Assembly: GCF_027627455.1 (NCBI RefSeq)
Contig: NZ_CP115483.1
Location: 2,852,001-2,916,000, forward strand
Source of the DNA: Sphingobacterium sp. SYP-B4668
Lineage (GTDB): Bacteria; Bacteroidota; Bacteroidia; Sphingobacteriales; Sphingobacteriaceae
Direction: 5' to 3'
Length of the DNA: 64,000 nucleotides
The position numbers were made by a program, and so were the translations under genes. Position 1 is the stretch's first letter. Every line of letters begins with the position of its first letter. The notes beneath the pieces are model-generated. The model saw only the letters and a program-made list of their open reading frames with translations, did no database searches and was not told the origin of the DNA. Below are positions 1 to 8,538 of the stretch, one piece after another.

Positions 1-2565
1 ATCCAAGGGATATCCGATCAGTGGCTTGGTGAATCTGCCTAGAAAATACCCATCCAGGTTGCCCCTGCCGTCGTCAAAATAGGCCGTGACCGAATTTTTG
101 ACCATACTCAACAGGTAGGTCCCCTGCCATGAAAGATTGGGCCTGGTCATTTTTTTGACCTTAAGCTCCATATCCACCCCCGTGGCGTCCATATTGGCAT
201 AGTTCTGTTTAAAAGATGCCCCTGCGCTCCCCGAGTAAAAGGCTGTTGGGTCTATGAACGAGAATCCAAAAAGATCCGTACTCCGTTTTTTATAAAAATC
301 AAGGGTGCCCTCCACCCGCCGATCTTTGGAGGAGAAGTCTATCGCCAGGTTCAACACCGCTACTTTCTCCCAGCGCAAAGCCGGATTTCCCGGATTGGTA
401 ATCTGTGCCGACAATAGCCCGGATTGGCTGTCCATGGAATATCGAGCCGTAGGAAATGCGCTGACCGATTTATCCAGATTGCCATTATAACCATAGGTAG
501 CCCTCACTTTCAGCTTGGGTATGGCCGCCCATTGGTAAAAATCCTCTTTGTCCATTATCCACGCACCTCCTATCGACCATAGCGGCACGCCGCGTTGGTT
601 AGTATTCACGCCAAATAGGTTTGATGCATCCCACCTGGCGCTCCCGCTCCATATATACCTATCCTTAAAGGTGACCGCCAGATTGGAAAAGTAGGACACA
701 TATCTATCCAGCATCTGTGTATCCGACCCTGCATTCGAGGGCAGGAAAGAGGTGCCCGATGGCCGAAGGTTGTAACGAACATTGTAGTTAAGATTTGCCG
801 TCGAGGTAAGTGTCTCCCTATCGTATCCATAGCGCAACAGACTATGTCTTAATGCCTTGAACTGCTTGACCTCCGCACCTGCTATACCGTTGATAGCTAT
901 CTCTCCGATGGATCTATCCAGCTTCAACATCGGTCTCAGGCTATGGGTCTCACTCTTGGCGGTGGATACATTTAGGATATCCCCTTCAGGGAATGCGCGG
1001 GCAAGATCGAGCTGTGTATATCTATTGACCGTATGGCGTACATAGTAGCTCTCTTTGCTGTCTATTGATTCCTGATCGGCGTATAGCTGACCATATTGGT
1101 AATTCAGGTCGAGAGATAGCCCCTTCATGATCTGGTAGCCCAAGGACATCTGCCAGTTGAGGTTCAGTGTGTTATCGATCCTGTGGTTGTTGGCCAACTC
1201 ATCTAGGGGGCGATAGCTCCAATCCAACAGCCCAAGTGCCTCCTGTTCGCTCTTGTACCTGTCACTATAATCCCTGACGATGGATCCATTGGTCCCGTCC
1301 AGTTCTTTGAGTCGTGCATACGGATACAAGCGGTCACTAAGGGATAGAAAATCCACTCCATTATCGTGGCGCTTGCCCAGCGATATCAACAGGCGGGATT
1401 GCACCGTAAGGCGATCCAATAACTGTAAGCTGTTATTGAATCCTAGCGTGATCCGTTGATTGCGTGAGCGAATGGCCTGTTTCTGCTGCCCTAGGTACCC
1501 GAGGGATAGGTAGTACGTATGCTTTTGTCCGCCACCCTCCATATTGAGGTCGTATTGTCGATCGACGGCCTTTTGATAGAGATACCGGCCCGCATCCCTG
1601 CGGATATCCACCTCGCCCCATTTGGACTTGAGCGCCGCCACTTCCTCATCGGTATACTTTCCCTGCTTGTGGTCTTGGAGCACCTGTACAAAAGGGCTGA
1701 TCGGCTGCTTATTGGCACTGTTGATCCTGGAATCGTACAATCCCGCATCGAAAAGGATCTCTTCCATCTCCATGAAGCTTTGCGAACCCAAGAAGGCTGG
1801 AGAATAAAAAAGATCCGGCCGCTGTTGCAGGGCTGTATGATGGGAAAAACCAAGAGTGGCCTTCTCCGACAGCTTCCCCTGCTTGGTCGTGATCACGATT
1901 ACCCCATTGGCTGCTCGCACTCCCCAGATAGATGCCGCTGCGGCATCCTTCAAGATGGTGACACTCGCGATATCGCTCGGATTGATTGCTTGGATATCGC
2001 CCTCAAATGGAAAATTGTCCAAGACGATCAGCGGCTGTGTATTCGCATACATCGTACTCACGCCCCGGATGCGGATGGCCGGTGTTCCATCATTGTCTGT
2101 CATGCTGCGACGATCGAAGGCGAGGCTACCTGCTACGCCTTCTAACGAAGCCAATAGATCGGGGTTAAATTTTCGCTCCAATACGTCCTGTCCTATCAAG
2201 GTAAACGAACCCGTGGCTCGCTCCTTTGGGATATGTTGGTATCCCGTAGAGATGGTCACCTCGTCCAGCTCCTTGGCTTTGACGAGCAGCTTTGCCGTAA
2301 GTATTTTCTCAAATGGGCGGCTGAACAATACTTTTTCAAACCCCACAAGAGATATTTCTATGGACAGCAGCGTATCCGACATCGGTAGTGTAAACGTTCC
2401 GTTGGGCTCCGTAGCACCACGCGCATATCCATTCATACGTATTACGGCTCCTTCCAGCATCTTATCATTGGAGCTATCCATCACCCTGATCGTGATGGGG
2501 ACTTGCGCCAACGATAGCGACCGAACGCACAGCAGTGCCATTATTATCAAGATACTAGTTTTCAT
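1..2565 (-). CDS. SusC/RagA-type TonB-dependent outer membrane transporter, partial (C-terminus outside window)
   Basis: Outer membrane beta-barrel that imports an oligosaccharide or other large nutrient with TonB energy, normally with a SusD lipoprotein as lid. About 855 codons are present; the barrel end lies beyond position 1. Residues 1-19 are a signal peptide (MKTSILIIMALLC...). Next comes a carboxypeptidase-D-like beta-sandwich (about 20-95) and the plug domain, with RIRGVST and the SusC-typical stretch ending TILKDAAAAS-IWGVRAANGVI. The usual VDG of the plug reads VLDN here. There is no N-terminal STN domain, so it is not the FecR-signalling type. The start is set by GGAAGGAGG just upstream of ATG. 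The first 11 bases overlap the end of the thioredoxin-like gene, so the two are translationally coupled. A susD is expected just outside the window. Confidence 0.95.
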   Translation of the reverse strand, partial: MKTSILIIMALLCVRSLSLAQVPITIRVMDSSNDKMLEGAVIRMNGYARGATEPNGTFTLPMSDTLLSIEISLVGFEKVLFSRPFEKILTAKLLVKAKELDEVTISTGYQHIPKERATGSFTLIGQDVLERKFNPDLLASLEGVAGSLAFDRRSMTDNDGTPAIRIRGVSTMYANTQPLIVLDNFPFEGDIQAINPSDIASVTILKDAAAASIWGVRAANGVIVITTKQGKLSEKATLGFSHHTALQQRPDLFYSPAFLGSQSFMEMEEILFDAGLYDSRINSANKQPISPFVQVLQDHKQGKYTDEEVAALKSKWGEVDIRRDAGRYLYQKAVDRQYDLNMEGGGQKHTYYLSLGYLGQQKQAIRSRNQRITLGFNNSLQLLDRLTVQSRLLISLGKRHDNGVDFLSLSDRLYPYARLKELDGTNGSIVRDYSDRYKSEQEALGLLDWSYRPLDELANNHRIDNTLNLNWQMSLGYQIMKGLSLDLNYQYGQLYADQESIDSKESYYVRHTVNRYTQLDLARAFPEGDILNVSTAKSETHSLRPMLKLDRSIGEIAINGIAGAEVKQFKALRHSLLRYGYDRETLTSTANLNYNVRYNLRPSGTSFLPSNAGSDTQMLDRYVSYFSNLAVTFKDRYIWSGSARWDASNLFGVNTNQRGVPLWSIGGAWIMDKEDFYQWAAIPKLKVRATYGYNGNLDKSVSAFPTARYSMDSQSGLLSAQITNPGNPALRWEKVAVLNLAIDFSSKDRRVEGTLDFYKKRSTDLFGFSFIDPTAFYSGSAGASFKQNYANMDATGVDMELKVKKMTRPNLSWQGTYLLSMVKNSVTAYFDDGRGNLDGYFLGRFTKPLIGYPLD

Positions 2566-3922
2566 ACTGCCTCCTTCCGTCGGTCAATACGAGTACGGGC
2601 ATCTCTCTCGTCGTTTCGCGCAGGTGTAGGCCATAGGACGATAGCGACTTATTGAAGCTCGCGACATCGTCCAACCCTTGGGAAAGCGCGACCGTGAGAT
2701 CCCGCTGCCCTTCTACCCCATCCACTACATAATATCCTTTGGCCTTGCATTGATAGCGCAAGGCCCGCACCAATGCTGGCATTCCATCATATCGGTAATG
2801 GTTGCTATCCACCGTGTGAATCGTGGGCAATTTGCCAATATCCGGGGTTCGCTCCAACAGTAAGCATCTCACTGGACGCTGCGAAATATAAGCCTCAAGA
2901 CCATAACGGTCACGAAAGAAAGCCGTGACATCCTGTTCCATCATGTCCAGCGCACCTTTTTTGGACAGCCCGTCTATCTTTTCGACTACATACGTATACT
3001 GTAACGAATCGGCCTGCGCCGAAAGAAGAGAATCCCGTCCAAAGTCACCCGTCCGAAGGAGCACAAAATCGACCTTGGCCTTCAATGTCGGATCGTCGAT
3101 CTCAATGGCCGTACGGAGTTCCATTTCGCCAAAAGGGATGTGGTTGCTAAAGGCCAGTTGGAATAGGCTGACGATTGGAAAGTTGATGGCGGCAAATCTA
3201 TTACCTTCTTTTTTGATTGCGCTCGATTCATCTTTTAACCTATGGTACAGCGCACTATACATTTCGGGACGGATATATCCATCCTGCGACCGCCTTTCCA
3301 GCAGAGCATCGAGCGTCTGCCGCCCTCCTGCTTCATAGGTCATCGTTTTCACCTGTTGGCCCGCCATCACCTTACTGATATTCGCTGCTGTAGCATATTC
3401 GGCACTCGCTTTGGTCAGCAACTTGCCGTTCTTGATCCATATCTGATGGGGCACTACCTTATGGGGAAAGTATTGTTGTATCTTTCGTTCTTCGATCACC
3501 GAGGGAAGGGACAATTGCTGTATCGTTTGGAATCTTTGCCATTTTGCTTCCGTCTCGTTGGTGATGGGTAGCACGATCAGTTCCTCTTCAAATTGCGACT
3601 GTAAGCTGCTCAGTTTCTTCAAAGATGCAATGCATGGTACACACCATGTCGCCCAGAAGTCCAGTACGATCAGTTTTTTGTGGCGGTAGTCGTTGAGCGT
3701 GACCACTTCCTTACCCATTGGGTGATTCACCACCTGCAAGGGCATGTGCCACAGCGCTTCCGGAATGGTATCCCCGATCTGCAATGGGCCGATAGCCATA
3801 GACCCATTCGCTGCCCGTTGGTTGCCGGGCAGCTCCTGAGCCGAAACATTGAACATAGAAACTATCGTAAACAGCTGTGCCAATACCATCAGCCACCTGC
3901 TATAAGCCATTAGCTTTTTCAT
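2555..3922 (-). CDS. TlpA-like thioredoxin-domain protein, exported
   Basis: Periplasmic or membrane-attached thiol-disulfide oxidoreductase of 455 residues. Residues 1-29 form a signal peptide ending VSAQ. A TlpA/AhpC-TSA thioredoxin fold follows (about 50-185) with the redox motif WCVPC (Cys94 and Cys97) inside LDFWATWCVPC. The remaining 270 residues are a domain I do not recognise. It immediately precedes and overlaps a SusC gene (shared ATGAAAACTAG), so both are one operon; in this family TlpA-like genes often travel with SusC/SusD loci. The frame stays open for 192 more codons upstream, but those codons read through 7-bp/21-bp repeats and lack protein-like composition, so the signal-peptide methionine at 3922 was chosen. 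MMVAGLL a few codons upstream is an alternative start. Confidence 0.85.
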   Translation of the reverse strand: MKKLMAYSRWLMVLAQLFTIVSMFNVSAQELPGNQRAANGSMAIGPLQIGDTIPEALWHMPLQVVNHPMGKEVVTLNDYRHKKLIVLDFWATWCVPCIASLKKLSSLQSQFEEELIVLPITNETEAKWQRFQTIQQLSLPSVIEERKIQQYFPHKVVPHQIWIKNGKLLTKASAEYATAANISKVMAGQQVKTMTYEAGGRQTLDALLERRSQDGYIRPEMYSALYHRLKDESSAIKKEGNRFAAINFPIVSLFQLAFSNHIPFGEMELRTAIEIDDPTLKAKVDFVLLRTGDFGRDSLLSAQADSLQYTYVVEKIDGLSKKGALDMMEQDVTAFFRDRYGLEAYISQRPVRCLLLERTPDIGKLPTIHTVDSNHYRYDGMPALVRALRYQCKAKGYYVVDGVEGQRDLTVALSQGLDDVASFNKSLSSYGLHLRETTREMPVLVLTDGRRQYEN

Positions 3923-4028
3923 CTTCACCACAAAGAGCAAACCTGCCACCATCATCCTTAATGTAAAACTTGCATTGTTACTAGACAAATCATTAGTTTC
4001 TTGCTGATTAACCGATAACACAAGTTTC

Positions 4029-4135
4029 TTACAACATGCGACCAGTAATTTGCAGTATGCTATTCGGCATCTGCTTTGTGCGATCAGTACTTTGCAATAG
4101 ATGATCAAGATTTTGCGATAGGCACTCAGCAGCAA
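4029..4135. repeat. Degenerate 21-bp (3 x 7) tandem repeat
   Basis: TTGC recurs at 4050, 4092 and 4113 (spacings 42 and 21) with similar flanks. Read on the minus strand the unit is roughly AAAGTACTGATCGCACAAAGC and translates as seven-residue repeats such as KVLIAQS, KLLVACC and KILIIYC. About five units are visible. It is probably not coding. Confidence 0.65.
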
Positions 4136-4739
4136 GCTGTAGACCTTGGGCATTCTTCGTTTGAGCGTAGGCAATAGACCGCCTACCATAGCGTTTATAC
4201 CATTCTCGGTCCTCCGAAGCCGATAAGCGACATGCCACTGACCATTCCTGATAAGCCTTTTCTCACCACTCGACAACTTGCCTCTACCAATCAAGTTAGC
4301 GTCCCGATTACATGTGCCAGCCTTTAATAACCTTGGGCGATATCGCGTTAAGAAACTGTGAGGAAAGCCCTTGAAAGTAGATTTTTGATGCGTATATTCG
4401 CCGTCACTATCCTTCAATCTACCTTGCGCTATTTGCCCTAAATTACAACCTCTTTGATTTAAGCCATTTAGAGCCTTTTTAAGCGATGATAAAACCACAC
4501 ATAGTTAGTGTACAACAACCTCAATATAGTGTCGCAAATCGCTTGTGAATGCGTTATTTTCAAAGACATTATCCTATCTCCCTTTACGGGATTATTTTTA
4601 CCGTCCTTGCGAGAAAGTACGACCAAGCAATCTTTGACCTTGGCATCCGCAACGGCAGCTTCTCTATCGTCCGGCACCCAAGATAGCGCAGTATTACCCT
4701 GGATTCCCATCTTATCCACGATCCACTTACCAGCAGCTC

Positions 4740-5233
4740 GTAGATGTCCAGTACCTCTTTGGTAGCTCTTTAGTACCTTCTTGGTGAATCTCCAGTACCT
4801 CTGCAGTACCTTTTCGGTACCTTTCCCGTGAACTAACCGTACACCCTTGGTGTATCCTTGGTGAACTATCGGTAGGCTTACCCTATCCTCATCGGAGGGT
4901 TGTTGTAGGGTCAAACCAGTGCATAGATAGTCTATAGCTAGGCTTATCCTATAGTCATTGCAGGCTTGAGGTAGGCTTATCCTATAGTCATCGCAGGCTT
5001 GAGCAAGGCTCATCCTATAGTCATTGCAGGCTTGAGCAAGGCTCATCCTATAGTCATTGCAGGCTTGAGCAAGGCTCATCCCTATTTTTCCTATCTTTTT
5101 CGGACATTCTTCGGAAGCTGTTCGCCCCCGCTTCGGAGCTTTACTACCTTCTGACCACCTTATTACTACCTTATCCTCACCTTTATTGTGGTGAAGAGGT
5201 AATGATTGGGTGATGCAGAGGTTAAGCTGAGGT
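4740..5233. repeat. Block of exact 11-bp periodicity, first and longest
   Basis: GTA or GTG occurs at 4740, 4751, 4762, 4773, 4784, 4795, 4806, 4817, 4828, 4839, 4850, 4861 and 4872, always 11 bp apart, while the other bases vary. The period continues through a 33-bp (3 x 11) tandem repeat at 4940-5094, then TTCG at 5110, 5121 and 5132, CTT at 5148, 5159, 5170 and 5181, and GGT at 5198, 5209, 5220 and 5231. The repeated word changes while the spacing is kept. Confidence 0.85.
4940..5094. repeat. 33-bp tandem repeat, about 4.5 copies
   Basis: Near-identical 33-bp units start with AGG at 4940, 4973, 5006, 5039 and 5072 and include ATAGTCATTGCAGGCTTGAG. The last three copies are almost perfect and the first two diverge at a few positions. 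Each unit is three 11-mers in phase with the surrounding 11-bp period. There are no spacers of variable sequence, so it is not a CRISPR array. Confidence 0.9.
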
Positions 5234-5295
5234 GGTGGAGCACCGAATAATGGACGAACAAAGGGCGAAGTTGGCAGGAAAGCAAATTCTCCCTT

Positions 5296-5365
5296 TTCGC
5301 TATTGTTTGCTCGGGATTTCGTTACTGTTCCTTTGGTATTTGTTTGGTGTTTCATTGCTGTGGAA
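5296..5365. repeat. Short block of 11-bp periodicity
   Basis: TTC/TTG words recur at 5296, 5307, 5318, 5340 and 5351, a spacing of 11 bp with one missing member. It lies between the two larger 11-bp blocks and is more degenerate than either. Confidence 0.55.
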
Positions 5366-5543
5366 GCAAGGGAACACCCATGAAAAAGCAAGGATTTACC
5401 AATGGATTGGCCTTTCAAGCACGAACTAGCTTGCCGGATGACCCTAACAAAGGGTGAATCACCGGACGCTTGACTGATAAGGAGCATAAGTCGAAAAAAA
5501 GAAGTGATTCTGCCAAAAATCGTGATTTTCCGACATGCAGTTG

Positions 5544-5758
5544 TTCGAGGGTTGTTCGGGAGCTCTTCGACTCCGCTTCGGGACTTGTTCGAGACTGCTT
5601 CGAGGCTTGTTCGAGTCGGCTTCGGTGACGCTTCGAGGTTTGTTCGGTGGCGCTTCGGGAATGAGTTACAGCCAAGCCGAAGGAATGCCGAAGCTATCCA
5701 AACCTTGTCCCGACCATGTCTGGGAGAGCTGTCGAAGACTCTTCGCAGGATTGCGGAA
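5544..5758. repeat. TTCG repeat with exact 11-bp period
   Basis: TTCG occurs at 5544, 5555, 5566, 5577, 5588, 5599, 5610, 5621, 5632, 5643 and 5654: eleven copies, each exactly 11 bp apart. They are followed in degenerate form by CCGAA at 5677 and 5688, TCGAA at 5732 and CGGAA at 5754, which are also multiples of 11 apart. Alternate units read TTCGAGNCTTG and TTCGGNNNCGC. Confidence 0.85.
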
Positions 5759-6460
5759 GAAAGGGTGTCTGCTATTGTGTGGATATTCCGTTGAAAGTGG
5801 GCGGTTATCTGTTTATGCCAATGGCGGACCGTGTCCGACATTAGCGAAATATGTGGTGGTAGTAATCGGAACCCTTTGCCCTTGGTTATGGACAAAGCAA
5901 TCCCGATGGAGCAGATTTGCTTCATAATATTTGGTTTAATGGCGGTGATTTTGCTGGATAGCATTTCCTCCCTACCATTATCAATAATTGGTTAATTAAA
6001 AAACCAAACCTCCCTTTTAAGAAAATACACAAAATAGTATGTAATGCTCTTGCTTTAGTGGAAAATTCGATATACCTTTAAAATGCAAACTATAAAGTGT
6101 GTCAAGAATCGACTGAAAGGAAGCTAAGAGCTATTCAAAAATACGGGAGGTTGGCATACAGGAAAACTTAAAGGATAGATAGACCAACATATAAGTACTT
6201 CGAACGTGGTTCGCTGTCACAAGATATGGATTGCGTCTGGGGAGCTGTTCTCTGCAAAAGAGACAAGCTACCTTCCTTTTGTTTTGCCCGTAATGAGGAA
6301 GGGGTACTTTATTCTGGCGGCACGATTACGTTCTTTACGAGTAATGAAAGGGAAAACCAATAACCGCGATCATAGATCGAGGCTAAGGGGTTCTGATGGA
6401 TGGTTAAATTGTTCGTTCTCATAATTTATAGTTTATATGGAACGATGTAAATTGAAGAGC

Positions 6461-6484
6461 AAAAAAACCTTGTAAAAAACAAGG
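6461..6484 (-). terminator. Intrinsic terminator of the small RNA
   Basis: Read on the minus strand: CCTTGT, five-base loop, ACAAGG, followed by seven Ts. The stem abuts and shares one G with the closing helix of the RNA, a layout typical of small RNAs. Confidence 0.75.
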
Positions 6485-6597
6485 GGTGATCCGCACTTTA
6501 GAACTGAAGGTGACTAACCTTTTTGCCCTCCTTCCGAAGAAATCAGACTCATCCTCTAAAGCTTACGCGGAATCACCCACATGCTTCTTTGTATAAA
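6461..6597 (-). ncRNA. Structured small RNA gene with its own terminator
   Basis: On the minus strand a transcript of about 130 nt can be drawn. A Bacteroidota-like -7 element TACATTTG lies just upstream (6605-6612). A closing helix pairs 6567-6578 with 6484-6494 (11 pairs, one bulge) and a second helix pairs 6555-6561 with 6496-6502 (CTTTAGA with TCTAAAG). An internal hairpin carries TCTTC-GGAA-GGAGG. An intrinsic terminator ends it. Size, rod shape and the GGAA-capped hairpin resemble a small signal-recognition-particle RNA, but the conserved SRP core is not clearly present, so the identity is open. It borders the AT-rich defence island, where stable RNA genes are often integration sites. 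Confidence 0.5.
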
Positions 6598-6600
6598 AGA

Positions 6601-6614
6601 ACTACAAATGTAGT
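6601..6614. promoter_or_regulatory. Inverted repeat ACTACA-AA-TGTAGT over the small RNA promoter
   Basis: Perfect 6-bp arms with a 2-bp spacer overlap the TACATTTG element that would drive the small RNA. It lies about 160 bp upstream of the XRE regulator gene and could be its operator; this is inference only. Confidence 0.35.
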
Positions 6615-6775
6615 AAACTTTTTGAGCATGGGGCGACTTCACGGTTCTCTCGAGGAATTTAGTCGTTTTCAGTTCGAGATACATCGTTCATCGAGGCAAA
6701 TTGCCAAGATTTTCAAATCGCTATAACAAAGGTAATTAATAAAATATATAAGTCAAAATAAATTCAACTATTTTA

Positions 6776-7393
6776 ATGGAAACAGGAGAAAAGTACGTTA
6801 AAGAGTACGGGAACCAAGTACAACGGTATCTAGACACATTCGAAATTGTTGAAGAAGACTTAGCTAAACTTACGGGCACTACTTCAAACAACATTAAAAA
6901 TATAATCAATGGTGAAGTAGGCTTAAATATTAAAAAAATGATAAATATAGCGAGCGTATTTGGCATTCCTTATTATCATTTTGCTAACCCCAAAGCGCCA
7001 ATTCCTTCACTTAATAAACTTCCTAAACCGACGCAAGAAAAAATAGCAGAACGCCAAAGAAAAGGTGTCATGGTAAGGGACGGTGAAAATAAATTTTCAA
7101 GTAAACTTGACAGTCTCATTTTAGGAGGACATTTCAATACACCGACAACATCAAAATTAACTTTGGCGGTCATGGGAGAAGAATTTAAAGATAAGAATCC
7201 ATCAGAAGTTACCAGTCTCTTAAATCGTCCTCCCCGCGACGAGGATATCAAATCCATCGGAAAGCTCGGCAAACAACATATTTATATCCACGTAGACCAC
7301 GCTGAAGAGTTTGAAAAGCTATCAAAAGAGGCGTTGATTGAATTAATCAAGGATAAAGAAGCTAACCTTAATTTAGCTAAGGAGAAAAAGTAA
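6776..7393 (+). CDS. XRE-family helix-turn-helix regulator
   Basis: DNA-binding protein of 205 residues at the left edge of the defence island. Residues about 20-65 match a Cro/C1-type helix-turn-helix: EEDLAKLTGTTSNNIKNI, then an N-cap NGEVGLNIKKMINIAS and the usual closing aromatic-rich turn IPYYHF. The C-terminal 130 residues are polar with a charged helical end and I do not recognise them. It probably controls the operon that starts 233 bp downstream or the small RNA upstream; such regulators commonly repress adjacent defence genes. The start follows the AT-rich leader usual in this phylum. Confidence 0.75.
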   Translation: METGEKYVKEYGNQVQRYLDTFEIVEEDLAKLTGTTSNNIKNIINGEVGLNIKKMINIASVFGIPYYHFANPKAPIPSLNKLPKPTQEKIAERQRKGVMVRDGENKFSSKLDSLILGGHFNTPTTSKLTLAVMGEEFKDKNPSEVTSLLNRPPRDEDIKSIGKLGKQHIYIHVDHAEEFEKLSKEALIELIKDKEANLNLAKEKK

Positions 7394-7626
7394 AAGAATA
7401 TATGTCAAAGCAAGAATAGTAGCTTTAAACAAGCTTCTACTCATGTAAAAGGCTTTCGCTATGTAATCTACTAAATGATGAAAAACAGCTTTCAGAGCAA
7501 AGCATATTAATAGATTACAAAAGCAATAAAACAACTGTGTCTATTTCAAATTAAATCACACGTTTTTGAAGTTCTTTCAGACCTAAGTTTGAATAAATAA
7601 TGAGTAAAATAAAGTAATATTAAATA

Positions 7627-8520
7627 ATGCATTTAAGAGAAATTGTTAAAATAGCAAAGCAGGCATTGCCAAGTTTAATTTTTAAAAGTGATTATATATC
7701 AGGTGCAGGGGAAATTCAATACAAGATTAGTAATCTAACTGAATTAAGAAAAGGTTTATTAATAATTGAGGAAATTCCACTTTTTAAAGCCACAGTTGAA
7801 AATGTAAGAAATAGCACCTCTCTATTTAAGAACTATTCTGATTTTGAGACATTCAATGCGATAGACAATCACCTTATTGAAAAGTCTGTAAGCTATCTAA
7901 GAACAGCTTCAGAAGCATACATTCATCTTTATTCTTCATTTTCTATATCATCAGAAGACGAAATAAAAATTCGTCTTCCAGATTTCGAAAGCTTCGATGA
8001 ATTATCTAAAATCTCCAATGACTTAAAGAAGGCTCTATCTATACCTATTTCGGACAGTAACACTAACGGCTCTATTAAAATTCAATCTGCAGAACCAGGT
8101 TCAGTTTGGCTAATTGTACTAGCTGGAACGGTGGGGGCTGTCAAGTTAGTGGGAGCAATATGTTGGTCAGCAGCCGTAATTAGAAAGAAACAATTAGAAA
8201 ATAAATTGATAGAGGCAAATTTAAAAACTCTAGATTTAAAAAACGATGCTTTAGAGAGTGTAGTCAATGCACAAAAAACGCAATTACAAAATGTACTGAA
8301 TGCAGAAGCTGAGGCAATAGCAAACAATTATTATGACCTCAAAGACCCAGAAACAATTAATAGATTAAAACTATCAATATCAACCACCTCTGAATTAATA
8401 GATAAAGGCGCTAAATTTATTCCAGAATCTAAATCAGAAGATGTAATAGCAAAATTTCCCGATTTCTCTAACCTAAACATGATAGAATCGTCTATTAGAC
8501 AACTGAAAGAGGGAGCATAA
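7627..8520 (+). CDS. Unrecognised membrane-anchored coiled-coil protein
   Basis: A 297-residue protein of unknown function. An N-terminal globular half of about 150 residues is followed by a single hydrophobic segment (about 156-183, from GSVWLIVLAG to CWSAAVI). A long charged helix (KKQLENKLIEAN and on) likely forms a coiled coil, and a helical tail ends the protein. The motif SAEPGSVW just before the membrane segment looks conserved in character. It is first in a tight row: the nuclease-like gene starts 18 bp after its stop and the PIN gene 20 bp after that, so these three are probably one operon. A membrane sensor or anchor for the two nucleases is a possible role, but that is inference from position. 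Confidence 0.6.
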   Translation: MHLREIVKIAKQALPSLIFKSDYISGAGEIQYKISNLTELRKGLLIIEEIPLFKATVENVRNSTSLFKNYSDFETFNAIDNHLIEKSVSYLRTASEAYIHLYSSFSISSEDEIKIRLPDFESFDELSKISNDLKKALSIPISDSNTNGSIKIQSAEPGSVWLIVLAGTVGAVKLVGAICWSAAVIRKKQLENKLIEANLKTLDLKNDALESVVNAQKTQLQNVLNAEAEAIANNYYDLKDPETINRLKLSISTTSELIDKGAKFIPESKSEDVIAKFPDFSNLNMIESSIRQLKEGA

Positions 8521-8538
8521 TCATAACACAGCTTAAAA

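Larger units (their letters stand above)
3923..6460. other. 2.5-kb region without a convincing gene, dominated by short-period repeats
   Basis: Long open frames exist (498 codons at 4468-5964 minus; the 192-codon extension of the thioredoxin gene) but their translations are repetitive, basic and without recognisable folds. The openness follows from repeat units of 21, 33 and 11 bp that lack stops. The region lies upstream of the thioredoxin-SusC operon and so should contain its promoter. A segment near 4600-4640 (TTGCGAG, then AAGCAATC) resembles a dispersed intergenic repeat common in this phylum. From about 5960 to 6460 I see neither genes nor repeats apart from a short TTCTTTACGAGTAATGAAAG-like stretch. 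Confidence 0.6.

Noticed and set aside
1519..2629. Long plus-strand frames opposite the SusC gene
   Set aside because: They are shadows of the SusC coding sequence, which has clear plug motifs on the other strand.
3923..4498. 192-codon N-terminal extension of the thioredoxin gene
   Set aside because: It precedes a complete signal peptide and reads through a 21-bp repeat with no conserved character.
4940..5094. CRISPR array
   Set aside because: Repeats are contiguous 33-bp units without unique spacers, and no cas genes are present.
3923..5960. Diversity-generating retroelement template/variable repeats
   Set aside because: No reverse transcriptase and no paired near-identical long repeats; the periodicity is short and degenerate.
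4468..5964. 498-codon open frame on the minus strand
   Set aside because: Its translation consists largely of repeat-encoded segments and shows no fold or signal; repeats of 33 and 11 bp keep the frame open by chance.
6461..6597. Retron RNA or tRNA/tmRNA
   Set aside because: No reverse transcriptase gene is near, no branching-guanosine layout is seen, and no cloverleaf or tag-peptide frame is visible.
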